This document shows positions 1 to 9,102 of a stretch of DNA of 64,000 nt, in pieces. Source of the stretch: S5-327 sp965200975. Lineage in GTDB: Bacteria > Chloroflexota > Dehalococcoidia > Lucifugimonadales > Australimonadaceae. The DNA is taken from assembly GCA_965200975.1 (NCBI GenBank), contig OZ241740.1:1-64000 (forward strand). The letters are read 5' to 3'. A program made the position numbers and the translations under genes. Position 1 is the first letter of the stretch. Each line of letters starts with the position of its first letter. The notes under the pieces are model-generated. The model was not told where the DNA came from, did not search any database, and saw only the letters and a list, made by a program, of their open reading frames with translations.

Positions 1-615
1 CTCAAGGCCCACCTCGGTTCGCCGGAGTACTGGCCGGTGTTCGAGGAGGCGGAGCGGCTCGGCTGCTGCATCGGCGTCCACGGCGGCTGCCACAGCGGCA
101 TGGGGTTCGACGATATGAACGTCTACCCGGCAGTGCACGGCCTCGGCCACCCCTTCGGGCAGATGATCTCGTTCGCCGGCATTCTGATGAACGGCGTTTA
201 CGACAAGTTCCCGGGCATCCGCATCGGCTTTCTCGAGGGGGGCGTCTCCTGGTTCCTCCTCTGCCTCGAACGGCTCGACGAGTCGTGGGCGACGCACATT
301 CCGTTCGACCCGGACGCGAAGTACATCCGGCTGCGCGACGGCGAGTCGATATTCGACTACACGGTGCGGCAGGCGCAGGAGGGCCGCCTGTATATCGGGT
401 GCGAGGGCGGGGAGTTCTCTCTGCCGTACGCTGTGAGCGTCGCGGGAGCGCAACCGTTTATGTACTCGTCGGACTTCCCGCACGAGGTGAACAGGGAGAG
501 CGTGCGGCACGAGATCGAAGAGGTGCTGGAGAGCGGGATGAGCGCCGCCGCCAAGGAGATGGTGCTGCACAGGAACGCCGAGCGCTTCTACGGCTTCACC
601 GCCAACGGAGCCTAA
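1..615 (+). CDS. Amidohydrolase-2 family metal-dependent hydrolase, C-terminal part
   Basis: The frame is open from the first base, so the N-terminal part of the gene lies outside the window and only about 204 residues remain. Seen: a VHGGCH segment, a hydrophobic GIRIGFLEGG segment, and a late SSDFPHE segment. These are arranged as in the C-terminal half of amidohydrolase-2 (ACMSD-like) TIM barrels, where the His and the late Asp bind the catalytic metal. Family knowledge: such enzymes decarboxylate or hydrolyse aromatic or cyclic acids. The substrate cannot be read from this fragment. It ends with TAA; the next gene runs convergently on the other strand 124 bp away. Confidence 0.8.
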   Translation, partial: LKAHLGSPEYWPVFEEAERLGCCIGVHGGCHSGMGFDDMNVYPAVHGLGHPFGQMISFAGILMNGVYDKFPGIRIGFLEGGVSWFLLCLERLDESWATHIPFDPDAKYIRLRDGESIFDYTVRQAQEGRLYIGCEGGEFSLPYAVSVAGAQPFMYSSDFPHEVNRESVRHEIEEVLESGMSAAAKEMVLHRNAERFYGFTANGA

Positions 616-739
616 GCGGGGGCCTGCGCGTTCGCCGTCCGGCTTGCTGCATTGCAGGGGGCGACGCCTGGTAAGAGTCCCTCGGCCACTCAGCGACTGA
701 GCAGCGAGGCGCCCGCCCTCGGCGTCGTGCGCCGCGGGG

Positions 740-1576
740 CTATTCGGCGGGAGCGGCCTGGCCGGGCATTATCCCCAGCGCGGTCATGCGCTCCTCGAGG
801 GCGCTCCAGACGGAGTCGTACTCGGCGCGCACAGCGTTGCTCGCAAGCACGGAGGGCTGCGAGTCGTTGCGGTAGTCGCCGCGCAGCGCAAGCTCGCCGA
901 GGAATGGGAGGTCGAGTTCGACGGCCAGCGCGCGGCCAGCGCCGGCGCCGAAGATGTCGCCTGTGTAGTTCTCGATCACGCCGAGCACGTTGACGTTCAG
1001 CTTCTTGATCATATTGATGGAGCGCTTGGCGTCGAGGGCGGCGAGGCTCTGGGGCGTCGTGACCACCACAAAGCCGTCCATCGTGAGGGTCTGCATCACT
1101 GTAAGCGGAGCGTCCGACGTCCCAGGGGGCATATCGACGACCAGGAAGTCGATCTCGCCCCAGTCGGTCATCTGCAGAAACTGGTTGATGGCGTTATGTA
1201 TCATCGGCCCGCGCCAGATGATGGCCTCTTCAGGGTCTTGCTGGAAGTAAGACATCGAGACGACTCTTACTCCGAACGCTTCAGCCGGGGCGATGCGGCC
1301 ATCGACGGTCTCAGGGCGGGCGCCGCCGCCGAGCACCTCAGGCGCGTTCGGCGTGTCGATGTCGGCGTCGAGCAGTCCTACAGCGTAGCCGCTGTGAGCG
1401 AGGTAGGCGGCGAGGTTGACGGCGACCGTAGTCTTGCCGACGCCGCCCTTGGCGCTGTAGACGCCTATCTTCGTCTTGATTTTGCCGAGCGACCGGCTGA
1501 TAGCGCGCCGCTGCTCCCATTGCCGCTTGATCTGCGCCAGTCGCGCCTGTCTCTGCTCTTCGCTCATCTGCGCCAT
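740..1576 (-). CDS. mrp: Mrp/NBP35-family Fe-S cluster carrier ATPase
   Basis: A 278-residue P-loop ATPase of the Mrp/ApbC/NBP35 group, which holds Fe-S clusters and passes them to apoproteins in the cytoplasm. The deviant Walker A motif SAKGGVGKT is at residues 41-49, followed by a DADIDTPN switch region and VDMPPGTSD, the Walker B motif typical of Mrp. The ATG at 1576 was chosen because an AAGGAAGAG ribosome site precedes it; a longer open frame upstream has no such site and reads as low-complexity Arg-rich sequence. No CxxC motif is seen near the C-terminus, although many Mrp proteins have one there. It follows a sufT-like gene by 56 bp on the same strand, a pairing that fits Fe-S assembly. 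Confidence 0.92.
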   Translation of the reverse strand: MAQMSEEQRQARLAQIKRQWEQRRAISRSLGKIKTKIGVYSAKGGVGKTTVAVNLAAYLAHSGYAVGLLDADIDTPNAPEVLGGGARPETVDGRIAPAEAFGVRVVSMSYFQQDPEEAIIWRGPMIHNAINQFLQMTDWGEIDFLVVDMPPGTSDAPLTVMQTLTMDGFVVVTTPQSLAALDAKRSINMIKKLNVNVLGVIENYTGDIFGAGAGRALAVELDLPFLGELALRGDYRNDSQPSVLASNAVRAEYDSVWSALEERMTALGIMPGQAAPAE

Positions 1577-1632
1577 GAAATTCTCTTCCTTAGCCCTCTC
1601 CTCCAAAGCGGAGGGAGCAGCAGGGACAGCCC

Positions 1633-1947
1633 TTAGTCGTCGAGTCCGAGAAGCTTGCGCCCGTCCTCGGTGATGCGGTCGGGCGACCATGGCGGATCGA
1701 ACGTGATCTCGACGTTCACGTCGCGCACGCCGTCGAGATCCGCGATGGCCCACTCGGCCTGCTGCGCAATAAACGGGCCCATCCCGCACCCTGCGGCGGT
1801 GAGCGTCATATCGACATGCACGTTGGAGTTGTCGTCGACTTCGACGCCGTATATCAGGCCGAGGTCGACCACATTGACGGGGATCTCCGGGTCGTACACG
1901 TCCTTCAGCGCTTCGGTCACCTCTTCCACCGTCACCTCAGCAGCCAT
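1633..1947 (-). CDS. MIP18/SufT-like (DUF59) iron-sulfur assembly protein
   Basis: A 104-residue single-domain protein. It has the DUF59 signature: VYDPEIPVNVVDLGLIYGV near the N-terminus, then a TLTAAGCGMG loop with the conserved Cys, and a V-V/I-FDPPWSPDRI strand at the end. Family members (SufT, MIP18, PaaD-like) help mature Fe-S proteins. The start at 1947 gives the usual length and places MAAEVTVEEV at the N-terminus; the 58 codons upstream are Arg/Ala-rich and unlike a protein. The adjacent downstream mrp gene supports the assignment. This is probably the first gene of the pair. Confidence 0.88.
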   Translation of the reverse strand: MAAEVTVEEVTEALKDVYDPEIPVNVVDLGLIYGVEVDDNSNVHVDMTLTAAGCGMGPFIAQQAEWAIADLDGVRDVNVEITFDPPWSPDRITEDGRKLLGLDD

Positions 1948-2135
1948 AGCTTTCCCCCTGTGATGTTGTAGCTCGATTCTACCTTCCCTACTCCTCTCCC
2001 GCCAGGCGGGGCGCGCGGCGTCGGCGCCGAGACGCTGCCGGGAAAACGTCCGCCTCCCCCGGCTTCCCCTGCTTGGCATGGGAGCCGGGAGCGCAGCGGC
2101 AGCCCTCCCTCCGCTCGACATTGGGGCGACGGAGG

Positions 2136-3119
2136 TTAGCCGCGCTCGGCAATAACGGCGCGAATTGCCGCCTCCGCGTCCTCGCTCGTGGAAGCGACTG
2201 CAAAGTAGAACTCGGCGCCGTAGGCCTTCACGATGAGCCGCATCCCTCCCGGCAGCTCCACTAAGCGGGCGCCCTCCCCGTCGATAACGACGCGCTCCAT
2301 TCCGAGCGCGCCGGCAAAGACGGCGAACAGCGACTCAGCGACGACGCCCGGGTAGGCGGAACGTCCCGTCGCAAGGGCGGCGACTCCCGGCTGCAGAAGC
2401 GCATCGCGCAAGTCCGCCGGCGGATGAACGTCGTCGCCATAGGCTGCAAACGCCACCGGCCCTATACGCAGCAGCGCCAGACCATCGCCGACGCCAGGCG
2501 CTTCGACGCGCGCCATCCGCAGGAAATGCTCGACGACTTGCCATGAGCCGCGCGCAAAGCCTGCTGCAAACGGGTATGCCGGCGGGCGTTCGGGCAGGAG
2601 CTGCAACGCATCCCAAACTGCCGAATCGCCTTCGGCGAACGGCGTGCGGTCGTCCTCGCTCCATACTGCGAGCGCAGCCGCGCTCCACGCCGATTCCCGA
2701 TGGGTGAAGGAGGCGTGAGCGCCCTCGCTCGTCCACCGGCCTCCCCCCGATTCCGCCATACGAGCGGCGGGGTCCGCGTCGGACATCTCGAACCGGGCGG
2801 CGTAATCGCCGCCGGGATCGAGCGCCACAGCCTCGACGCTCAGGATGCTCTCTTCGGCGCCTAGCGCTCCGCCTACGGCGCTGAGAGGCAGCGCGCGCGG
2901 ACCGTCGAACACGCTATAGACGTACACGTTTGCGGCGACGTTCGGCGCGCCGGACGCTGCGAATCCCGGCGGCAGCGCACTGGCGCCGCCATCCGCCTGG
3001 CCGCCGCGCTGGGAGAGCGCCACGAACGCCGCGACAGCCAGGGCTGCGAGGACGGCGACGGCCAGCGCGCACGCCGCCAGCCTACGCCGGACGCTTCCGC
3101 TTCCGGCCACGACCGGCAT
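2136..3119 (-). CDS. Conserved-type membrane-anchored protein of unknown function
   Basis: A 327-residue protein not recognised as a named family. One N-terminal transmembrane segment (about residues 12-35, AACALAVAVLAALAVAAFVAL) follows a short Arg-rich tail. The remaining ~290 residues would be outside the membrane. They contain an acidic, aromatic domain with repeated 'SVEAVALDPGGDY' and 'RLVELPGGMRLIVKAYG' type beta strands. The first 38 bp overlap the 3' end of uvrB, so the gene is probably translationally coupled to it. DUF6599-like or other lipoprotein-like domains are possible, but I cannot assign one. Confidence 0.72.
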   Translation of the reverse strand: MPVVAGSGSVRRRLAACALAVAVLAALAVAAFVALSQRGGQADGGASALPPGFAASGAPNVAANVYVYSVFDGPRALPLSAVGGALGAEESILSVEAVALDPGGDYAARFEMSDADPAARMAESGGGRWTSEGAHASFTHRESAWSAAALAVWSEDDRTPFAEGDSAVWDALQLLPERPPAYPFAAGFARGSWQVVEHFLRMARVEAPGVGDGLALLRIGPVAFAAYGDDVHPPADLRDALLQPGVAALATGRSAYPGVVAESLFAVFAGALGMERVVIDGEGARLVELPGGMRLIVKAYGAEFYFAVASTSEDAEAAIRAVIAERG

Positions 3120-5175
3120 TCGGGTAAACGGCGGGCTCCTCCGTCCGGGGGCCGGCGGACCGGTCGGTCGCCTCCTGCGTTACAAGGAGCCTCTTGAGGT
3201 CTACCATCTCGTCGCGAAGCAGGGCGGCGCGCTCGAATTCGAGTTGGCGGGCCGCTTCCTTCATCTCCGCTTCCAGCTCCTTGACGACGCGCGCAAGGTC
3301 GTCCTTCTGCATATCCCCGCGGACGCTGTAGACCGCGCGGGGCTCGGCGACCTGGCGGAGCGACTCGGCGATGTCGCGCACAGCCTTGCGGATGCCCTCA
3401 GGTTCGATGCCGTGGACGCGGTTGTGCTCGGTCTGCAGGGCGCGGCGACGAGCCGTTTCGTCGAGCGCCGTACGCATCGAGTCGGTGACGCGGTCGGCGT
3501 ACATAATGACGTGTCCATCGATGTGACGGGCGGCCCGGCCTATCGTCTGCACGAGCGACGGCGCCGACCGCAAGTAGCCCTCCTTGTCGGCGTCGAGGAT
3601 GGCGACGAGGCTCACCTCCGGCAAGTCGAGCCCCTCGCGCAGCAGGTTGATCCCGACAACGACGTCGTAAACGCCGAGCCGCAGGTCGCGCAGGATTTCC
3701 GTTCGCTTGAGCGTGTCGATCTCGGAGTGCAGGTAGTGCACCTTCACGTTCATCTCGCCGAGGTAATCGGTGAGCTCCTCGGCCATACGTTTGGTGAGGG
3801 TGGTTACGAGCGCGCGCTCGCCCCTGGCGACGCGTGAGCGTATCTGTTCGAGCAGGTCGTCTATCTGCCCGCTGGTGGGTTTGACCTCGATCGTGGGGTC
3901 GAGAAGTCCGGTGGGGCGGATGACCTGCTCGACGACCTGCTCGCTATGCTCGAGCTCATAGGCGGCAGGCGTAGCGGAGACGTAGAGGGCCTGGTTCACG
4001 AGCCCCTCGAACTCCGGGAAGTTCAGCGGACGATTGTCGCGGGCTGATTCGAGGCGGAAACCGAACTCGATGAGCGAGTCCTTGCGGGCCATCTCGCCGT
4101 GAAACATGCCCCGCAGTTGGGGGACGGCCATATGCGATTCGTCGAGGATGAGCAGGTAGTCGTCGGGCAGGTAATGCATCAGCGTCCACGGAGTGCTGCC
4201 CCGCGGACGGCCTCCGAGCGGCTGCGAGTAGTTCTCGACCCCGGCGCAGTAGCCTGTCTCGCGCAGCATCTCGATGTCGTAACGGGTGCGGTGCTCGAGG
4301 CGCTGCGCCTCCAGCTCCTTGCCCCGGGAGCGCAGCGCGGAGAGCTGCTCTTCGAGCTCGCTCTGGATATCGACCACCGCAGCCTCGAGGCGCTCGCGCG
4401 AGGTGACGAAGTGCTTGGCGGGATAGATGTCTATCGCGTCCCGCTCGGCGAGCAGTTCGCCGGTCAGGGAATCGAGCTCGACGATGCGCTCGACGTCCTC
4501 GCCGAAGAATTCGATGCGCACGGCCACATCCTCGTAGGCCGGCATAATCTCGAGCGTGTCGCCGCGCACGCGAAACCGCGAACGGGCGAGGTCGTAGTCG
4601 TTGCGCTCGTACTGCATCTCGATGAGGCGGCGCGAGAGTCGCTGGCGGTTGGCGCGCGCGCCCCGGACTATGCGCTCCACGAACGAGTAGTACTCGGCAG
4701 GCGATCCGAGGCCGTAGATGCAGGAGACGGAGGCTACTATCAGCACGTCGCGCCGCGTCATCAGCGAGCGGGTCGCCGCGTGCCGCAGTTTGTCGATCTC
4801 ATCGTTGATGTCCGCCTCCTTCTCAATGTACGTATCGGTGGAGGGGACGTACGCCTCGGGCTGGTAGTAGTCGTAGTACGAGACAAAGTATTCGACGGCG
4901 TTATGGGGGAAGAAGTCGCGGAACTCCTGGGCGAGCTGCGCGGCAAGGGTCTTGTTCGGAGCGATGACGATGGTGGGCTTCTGCACCGCCTCGACGACCT
5001 TGGCCATGGTGTAGGTCTTTCCCGAGCCGGTGACTCCGAGGAGGGTCTGATGCTTCATGCCGCGCGCGATGCCGTCGGCCAGGCGCGCGATGGCCTTGGG
5101 CTGATCGCCTCTCGGCTCGAAGTCCGCGACGACCTCGAAGGGCGTGACCTGCGTTGTAGGGTTGAGCGTCACCAT
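3082..5175 (-). CDS. uvrB: Excinuclease ABC subunit B (UvrB)
   Basis: A full-length 697-residue UvrB, the damage-verifying helicase of nucleotide excision repair that receives DNA from UvrA and recruits UvrC. Seen: Walker A GVTGSGKT at residues 47-54; the beta-hairpin YYDYYQPEAY near 100-109 that is inserted between DNA strands; DESH (345-348) in motif II; QTIGRAARH motif VI; and a C-terminal UVR coiled region (about 635-665) that binds UvrC. ATG start, TAA stop. There is no GAAC-N4-GTTC box in the 75 bp upstream, so SOS control of this copy is not evident. A membrane-protein gene overlaps its 3' end. Confidence 0.98.
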   Translation of the reverse strand: MVTLNPTTQVTPFEVVADFEPRGDQPKAIARLADGIARGMKHQTLLGVTGSGKTYTMAKVVEAVQKPTIVIAPNKTLAAQLAQEFRDFFPHNAVEYFVSYYDYYQPEAYVPSTDTYIEKEADINDEIDKLRHAATRSLMTRRDVLIVASVSCIYGLGSPAEYYSFVERIVRGARANRQRLSRRLIEMQYERNDYDLARSRFRVRGDTLEIMPAYEDVAVRIEFFGEDVERIVELDSLTGELLAERDAIDIYPAKHFVTSRERLEAAVVDIQSELEEQLSALRSRGKELEAQRLEHRTRYDIEMLRETGYCAGVENYSQPLGGRPRGSTPWTLMHYLPDDYLLILDESHMAVPQLRGMFHGEMARKDSLIEFGFRLESARDNRPLNFPEFEGLVNQALYVSATPAAYELEHSEQVVEQVIRPTGLLDPTIEVKPTSGQIDDLLEQIRSRVARGERALVTTLTKRMAEELTDYLGEMNVKVHYLHSEIDTLKRTEILRDLRLGVYDVVVGINLLREGLDLPEVSLVAILDADKEGYLRSAPSLVQTIGRAARHIDGHVIMYADRVTDSMRTALDETARRRALQTEHNRVHGIEPEGIRKAVRDIAESLRQVAEPRAVYSVRGDMQKDDLARVVKELEAEMKEAARQLEFERAALLRDEMVDLKRLLVTQEATDRSAGPRTEEPAVYPNAGRGRKRKRPA

Positions 5176-5250
5176 AATTGCGCCGCCTGCAGCGTAAAGG
5201 CTATGCCAAGCCGGCCCGCGAGGCCAACTCGCGCCCTCCCGACAGTCCGC

Positions 5251-6840
5251 CTACTCCTGCAGCGTGAGGACGAGCAGGGCGCGCGACATGCCGCTCTCGT
5301 CGATGTGCGATGCGGCAAGGAGGGCGCCCAACGGAGGGAGCTCGTCGTCCTGGAAGGAGACGCTGTCGCCGAGCGCCGTCCCGGTCAGGCCGGACGCCAT
5401 GCCGAGCGCTCCTTCGAAATCCACGTAGACCAGCCCTGTGGCCTCCTCCGGGAGGTAGCCCGCAACCCGGCTGAACTTGGCCGAGTCTCGCAGCGACTCT
5501 CCGCCTAGCGCCTCGATGCTGCTGCGCGTGCTGCCTATCACGATGGCGCCGTCGCTGAGGAAGTAGCCGAGTTCGTACTCCTCGAGACCGGGATCGATCT
5601 CGCCGAGCCGGAAGAACGTTGTCTCCCGGTCTCCGACAACCTCCTGCGTGAGCGGCGCTCCGAACGCTTGCAGCAGGGGAGCGAGGCCGGCAAGCGCGCT
5701 CTCGAGCGGGGAGTCGGCGCTCAGTTCGGCAAGCAGCAAGAGATCGACGCCCGGCAGGCCTTCAGAGGAGGCCTGGATGTCCGAGGGGAGCAGCGCCAGA
5801 GCAGTCTCGCCGGTCAGCGCGCCGAGCACGTCGCGCTCTATATCGAGACCTGCGACGGATTCGACTTGCGTGAACAGATCCTCCGCAGCAGGGCCCAGCT
5901 CACTGGAAAGCTCATCCCATGCTCCCGCCAGGTCGGCGACTGATATGAGGGCGACTGTGTCGGCAGGAAACAGGTCGAGTGAACGCGCGCCGGAAGCGCT
6001 CTCGCGGGCGGGCGCGCCGGAGGCCGGCGCCGCAACGTCGACACGGAGTCCGCCGTCGATGAACGCCGCCGCGGCGGCTACATACTCGGCGCTCGAGGCC
6101 TCAGCCGGAAGGCCCAGGCTGCCGAGCCCGCCGAGAGCGCCGTCTATAGTCGAGATGCTCTCGTTCGCCCGCCAGAACGCGAACATAAATCCATCGTCCG
6201 GCACGGCAGCCTGGGCTTGCCGGAAGGTCTCGTCCATAGCCAGAGGCGACGAGGGCGGGAAGTCGATATCGCGGAGCGCGCCGACGAGCGTGCTCCGGCT
6301 GTTCGCCAGCAGCATAAACTCGTCCGAGAGGCCGACCGCCGGGCCGTCTTCGAAAACGAGCAGGCGAGCGTCGAGGTAGGAGTCGGGCTCTGCGTCGCCG
6401 AGCGCTGCAACGTAGTCGAGAAAGTCGGCGGCGGCGTGCGGATCATCGACAGGGGCTATGACAACCCCGCGCGGACTCTCCGCCAGGCCTTCCAGCCCTA
6501 CAACGACGACTTCGCCGTCGAACCACGGAGCGATATCGTCGGTGTACGAGACGCCGAGTTCGCCGCCGAGCGAGCCAAGAAGGCTGTCCAGCGGAGAGCC
6601 GCTATCATCATCTTCCCGGCTCCATCGTTCGAGGAACGCGTCGCGCAGGGCGGCTTGCGGATGGTCTGAGGCGAGGTTGAGGGTTACGTACAGTTCGGCG
6701 TCCGCCGGCGTGAAGCGCGCGATGTCGACTGCAGCGGGCCTGCCATCCGCTGTGAGCAGCGCGAGAGCTGCGCCGCCTGCAGCCACTGCAAGCGTCAGCG
6801 CGGCCAGTGGAACAGCCCACAGCCAGGCAGATTTAGCCAT
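5251..6840 (-). CDS. DUF3352 domain protein, membrane-anchored
   Basis: About 529 residues. An N-terminal signal anchor (residues ~4-30, rich in Leu/Ala) is followed by RFTPADAELYVTLNL, the usual opening of DUF3352 proteins. The pattern of paired domains matches that family: repeated 'LFPADTVALISVADLAGAWDEL' and 'GYLPEEATGLVYVDFEGAL' segments, with no known catalytic motif. Function is unknown; these proteins are probably exported and membrane-bound. The ATG at 6840 was chosen over a TTG four codons upstream; neither has a clear Shine-Dalgarno site. The gene lies 27 bp after a TIGR01777 epimerase gene on the same strand and is probably cotranscribed with it. Confidence 0.8.
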   Translation of the reverse strand: MAKSAWLWAVPLAALTLAVAAGGAALALLTADGRPAAVDIARFTPADAELYVTLNLASDHPQAALRDAFLERWSREDDDSGSPLDSLLGSLGGELGVSYTDDIAPWFDGEVVVVGLEGLAESPRGVVIAPVDDPHAAADFLDYVAALGDAEPDSYLDARLLVFEDGPAVGLSDEFMLLANSRSTLVGALRDIDFPPSSPLAMDETFRQAQAAVPDDGFMFAFWRANESISTIDGALGGLGSLGLPAEASSAEYVAAAAAFIDGGLRVDVAAPASGAPARESASGARSLDLFPADTVALISVADLAGAWDELSSELGPAAEDLFTQVESVAGLDIERDVLGALTGETALALLPSDIQASSEGLPGVDLLLLAELSADSPLESALAGLAPLLQAFGAPLTQEVVGDRETTFFRLGEIDPGLEEYELGYFLSDGAIVIGSTRSSIEALGGESLRDSAKFSRVAGYLPEEATGLVYVDFEGALGMASGLTGTALGDSVSFQDDELPPLGALLAASHIDESGMSRALLVLTLQE

Positions 6841-6867
6841 TAGCGGAGTCAAAAATCGACGGGACGT

Positions 6868-7779
6868 TCACGCGTTCAGGTTACCACGCAGGCTCCGCCG
6901 CAGAGCTTCTTCGAGGACGGGGCGGCGGAAGCGGTAGCCGGAGGCCAGGGCGCGCGCAGGCAGCATACGTCTGCTGCTCAGCACTTCCTCTGCGAATCCG
7001 CCCAACGCCAGCCGCAGCGCGAGGCTGGGCGCAGGAAGGCGGGCCGGACGCCGCAGGACGCGTCCCAAGGCGCGGGCGAACTCCCGCTGCCGCGCAGGCG
7101 CCGGCGCCGAAATGTTCAATGGGCCTGCGACGCCAGGACTATCGAGAGCATGCAGCGCGAGGCCGACCACGTCGTCGAGGTGGGCCCACGCCCACCACTG
7201 CCCGCCCGACCCAAGCGGGCCCGACAGGCCGAGCCGCGCCAACGGCAGGAGCGATGCGAGCATTCCGCCGCCGGGGCCTATGACAAGCCCGGTGCGCAGA
7301 AAGACAACGCGGGCCGGCGCGGCGGCTGCCGCCGCCTCCTCCCATCGGACGCACACCTCTGCAAGAAAGCCTCGGCCTGGTTCGGAGTCTTCGGTCAGCT
7401 CCTCGTCGCCTCGGTCGCCGTAGTAGCCGAGGGCGCTGCCGCTGACGAGCGCGCCGACGTCCGCGCCCCGCATCCCTGCGACGAGGTTGCGCGTCGCCGT
7501 CTCGCGCGTTTCAAGGATGGCTCGGCGCTTCGCGGGCGTCCAGCGTCCGGCGGTGGTCTCGCCAACGAGATTGACCACGGCACCGACGCCTGCGAACGCC
7601 TCGGCAGGAGCAGGCTCATCGACAGGGCGCCATCGCCAGGCTGCGGCCAGTTCGGGAAGCGCGGCCCTGGCCGTCTGCGGGTTGCGGGTGAGAGCGACAA
7701 CCTCGTCGCCGCGCGCCGTCAGCGCAGACGTCAGCGCACGGCCAATGAACCCTGTCGCTCCGGTTACGAGAATACGCAT
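6868..7779 (-). CDS. TIGR01777-family NAD-dependent epimerase/dehydratase
   Basis: A 303-residue extended-type SDR. The N-terminal nucleotide motif is TGATGFIG (residues 7-14). Also seen are NLVGET and SGSALGYYGDRGDEELTE, which are characteristic of the YfcH/SulA-like TIGR01777 group, and a C-terminal DUF1731-type tail (LPARALASGYRFRRPVLEEAL). The natural substrate is not established for the family. The ATG start puts the Rossmann motif at the expected position. The DUF3352 gene follows closely downstream. Confidence 0.9.
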   Translation of the reverse strand: MRILVTGATGFIGRALTSALTARGDEVVALTRNPQTARAALPELAAAWRWRPVDEPAPAEAFAGVGAVVNLVGETTAGRWTPAKRRAILETRETATRNLVAGMRGADVGALVSGSALGYYGDRGDEELTEDSEPGRGFLAEVCVRWEEAAAAAAPARVVFLRTGLVIGPGGGMLASLLPLARLGLSGPLGSGGQWWAWAHLDDVVGLALHALDSPGVAGPLNISAPAPARQREFARALGRVLRRPARLPAPSLALRLALGGFAEEVLSSRRMLPARALASGYRFRRPVLEEALRRSLRGNLNA

Positions 7780-7863
7780 AGTTCAGTTCTCCCCGGAAAG
7801 AGTCGGCGCTGCGAGGCTGCAGCCGGCGGCGCAGCCTGCGAGGCGCGCATCGGGCGCCGCTCC

Positions 7864-9039
7864 CTAGGATAGCTGCGCGGCCCGAGGGCGGGCGCCTCGG
7901 GAAGAGCGCGCTCTGAAAGCAGCGGCTGCGGCGCACAAGAGCCCTCCGGCGAGGATGTAGAGGTAGCCCAGCGCCACGGCGTCAGGCTTGTCGATGCGGA
8001 CGATGCGTCCGGTGAACTCCTCGCTAACGTAGACTTCTCCGCCTGACGTAACCGCCACCGACGTTGGCGATACGAGTCCTTCCACCACAACTTCCGGCTC
8101 CTCCCCCTCGCCCTTCCACCGGATGAGCCGTCCGGGGAACTCTGCCGAACGAGCATATCCAAGCTCGCTAACCAGTTTTTCCAGGTTGCTGCTGAACTCC
8201 GCCACCAGCAACGAGCCGTCGAGGTCGAACGCTACATCCGTAATCGTGGTGAACCCCCTTGCGTAGACTGTGGTCTCGCCGGCGTCCATAGCGTCGCCGT
8301 CGCCGTTCAGATCCTCCAGCCGGTACACGGATGCAGTTCCCGCCGTGTGGGGGTATCCGCTCAGGGAGCCGACGTAGAGCGCCCCGTCCGGCCCGCGCGT
8401 AGAGCCGGTAGGCACCGCGTCGCCTGTCGCCGACTCGCGGCGGTCGGACTCGGAGACGATGTCGGCGTACCGGGTCAGCGTTCCCGACGGGTCAACGCGC
8501 AACACGGCGTTGATGCCGGCGTCGGAGACCAGAAGGCTGCCGTCCGGCTCGACGGCGAGGTCATAAGGGTTGGTGAGGAGATTCGGGGGATTGAGGCCTG
8601 TCGGGTCCTGACCCGTAAGCCTCTGCGGAGCGCTCCCGGGTCGGTAGCGGTAGGCTTCGCGGAAACCCTTGTCGCGGAACTCTCCTACGACGAAGTAGTA
8701 CGCCCCATCGGCGAATGCTACTCCCGAGGGGCCGACCGTGTAGCCGCCCCCCTCCAGATCGCCTGGCGCTGTGGGCAGGCGGTCGACTACGACGCTCAAC
8801 TCGCCATCCCTGGACAGGCGGGCGATGCGCCCTCCGCCCTCCGCTACAAGCAGTTCGCCGTCGGGAAAAGCGTACAGACCGCGAGGCGCCTCAAGCCCGT
8901 CGGCGATGGGGGCGTAGGAAGCGTCGCGAGGCGTGAGGAGGGATGTTATAAGGCCTGCAGCGCCGACGATGGAAGCGCAACCGGCCAGAACCGCCAGAAG
9001 AAGCGTTGTGTTCCGGCGCAAGCGGGAGCAGAACTCCAC
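7864..9039 (-). CDS. ScyD/ScyE-type secreted beta-propeller protein
   Basis: A 391-residue protein with an N-terminal hydrophobic segment (about 13-33) and a second one near the C-terminus (about 352-370, ALGYLYILAGGLLCAAAAAF) followed by an Arg-rich tail. The middle is a repetitive six-bladed-propeller pattern: GLEAPRGLYAFPDGELLVAE, NPYDLAVEPDGSLLVSDAG, TDVAFDLDGSLLVAEF, SPTSVAVTSGGEVYVSE. Each repeat has the NHL/ScyD-like 'P-x-G-l-a-v-x-x-dG-x-l-y-V-a-d' form. Members sit outside the membrane and bind ligands or act as lactonase-like proteins; no specific activity is indicated here. The C-terminal anchor suggests the propeller is held on the cell surface. Confidence 0.78.
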   Translation of the reverse strand: MEFCSRLRRNTTLLLAVLAGCASIVGAAGLITSLLTPRDASYAPIADGLEAPRGLYAFPDGELLVAEGGGRIARLSRDGELSVVVDRLPTAPGDLEGGGYTVGPSGVAFADGAYYFVVGEFRDKGFREAYRYRPGSAPQRLTGQDPTGLNPPNLLTNPYDLAVEPDGSLLVSDAGINAVLRVDPSGTLTRYADIVSESDRRESATGDAVPTGSTRGPDGALYVGSLSGYPHTAGTASVYRLEDLNGDGDAMDAGETTVYARGFTTITDVAFDLDGSLLVAEFSSNLEKLVSELGYARSAEFPGRLIRWKGEGEEPEVVVEGLVSPTSVAVTSGGEVYVSEEFTGRIVRIDKPDAVALGYLYILAGGLLCAAAAAFRARSSRGARPRAAQLS

Positions 9040-9054
9040 GGGGTGAAAGGGGTG

Positions 9055-9092
9055 AAAATTGAGGGAGGAGGGCGGCGTTGCCCTCCTCCCTC
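9055..9092 (-). terminator. Rho-independent terminator of the betaine transporter operon
   Basis: A perfect 13-bp inverted repeat (arms 9061-9073 and 9080-9092, sequence GAGGGAGGAGGGC and its complement) encloses a 6-nt loop. On the minus strand the stem is followed by AATTTTC. It lies 11 bp beyond the stop codon of the substrate-binding protein gene, the last gene of the operon. The T-run is short but the stem is very strong. Confidence 0.85.
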
Positions 9093-9102
9093 ATAGCGCG
9101 AA

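Noticed and set aside
4099..5508. 469-residue open frame antisense to uvrB
   Set aside because: No recognisable motifs, wrong composition, and complete overlap with uvrB.
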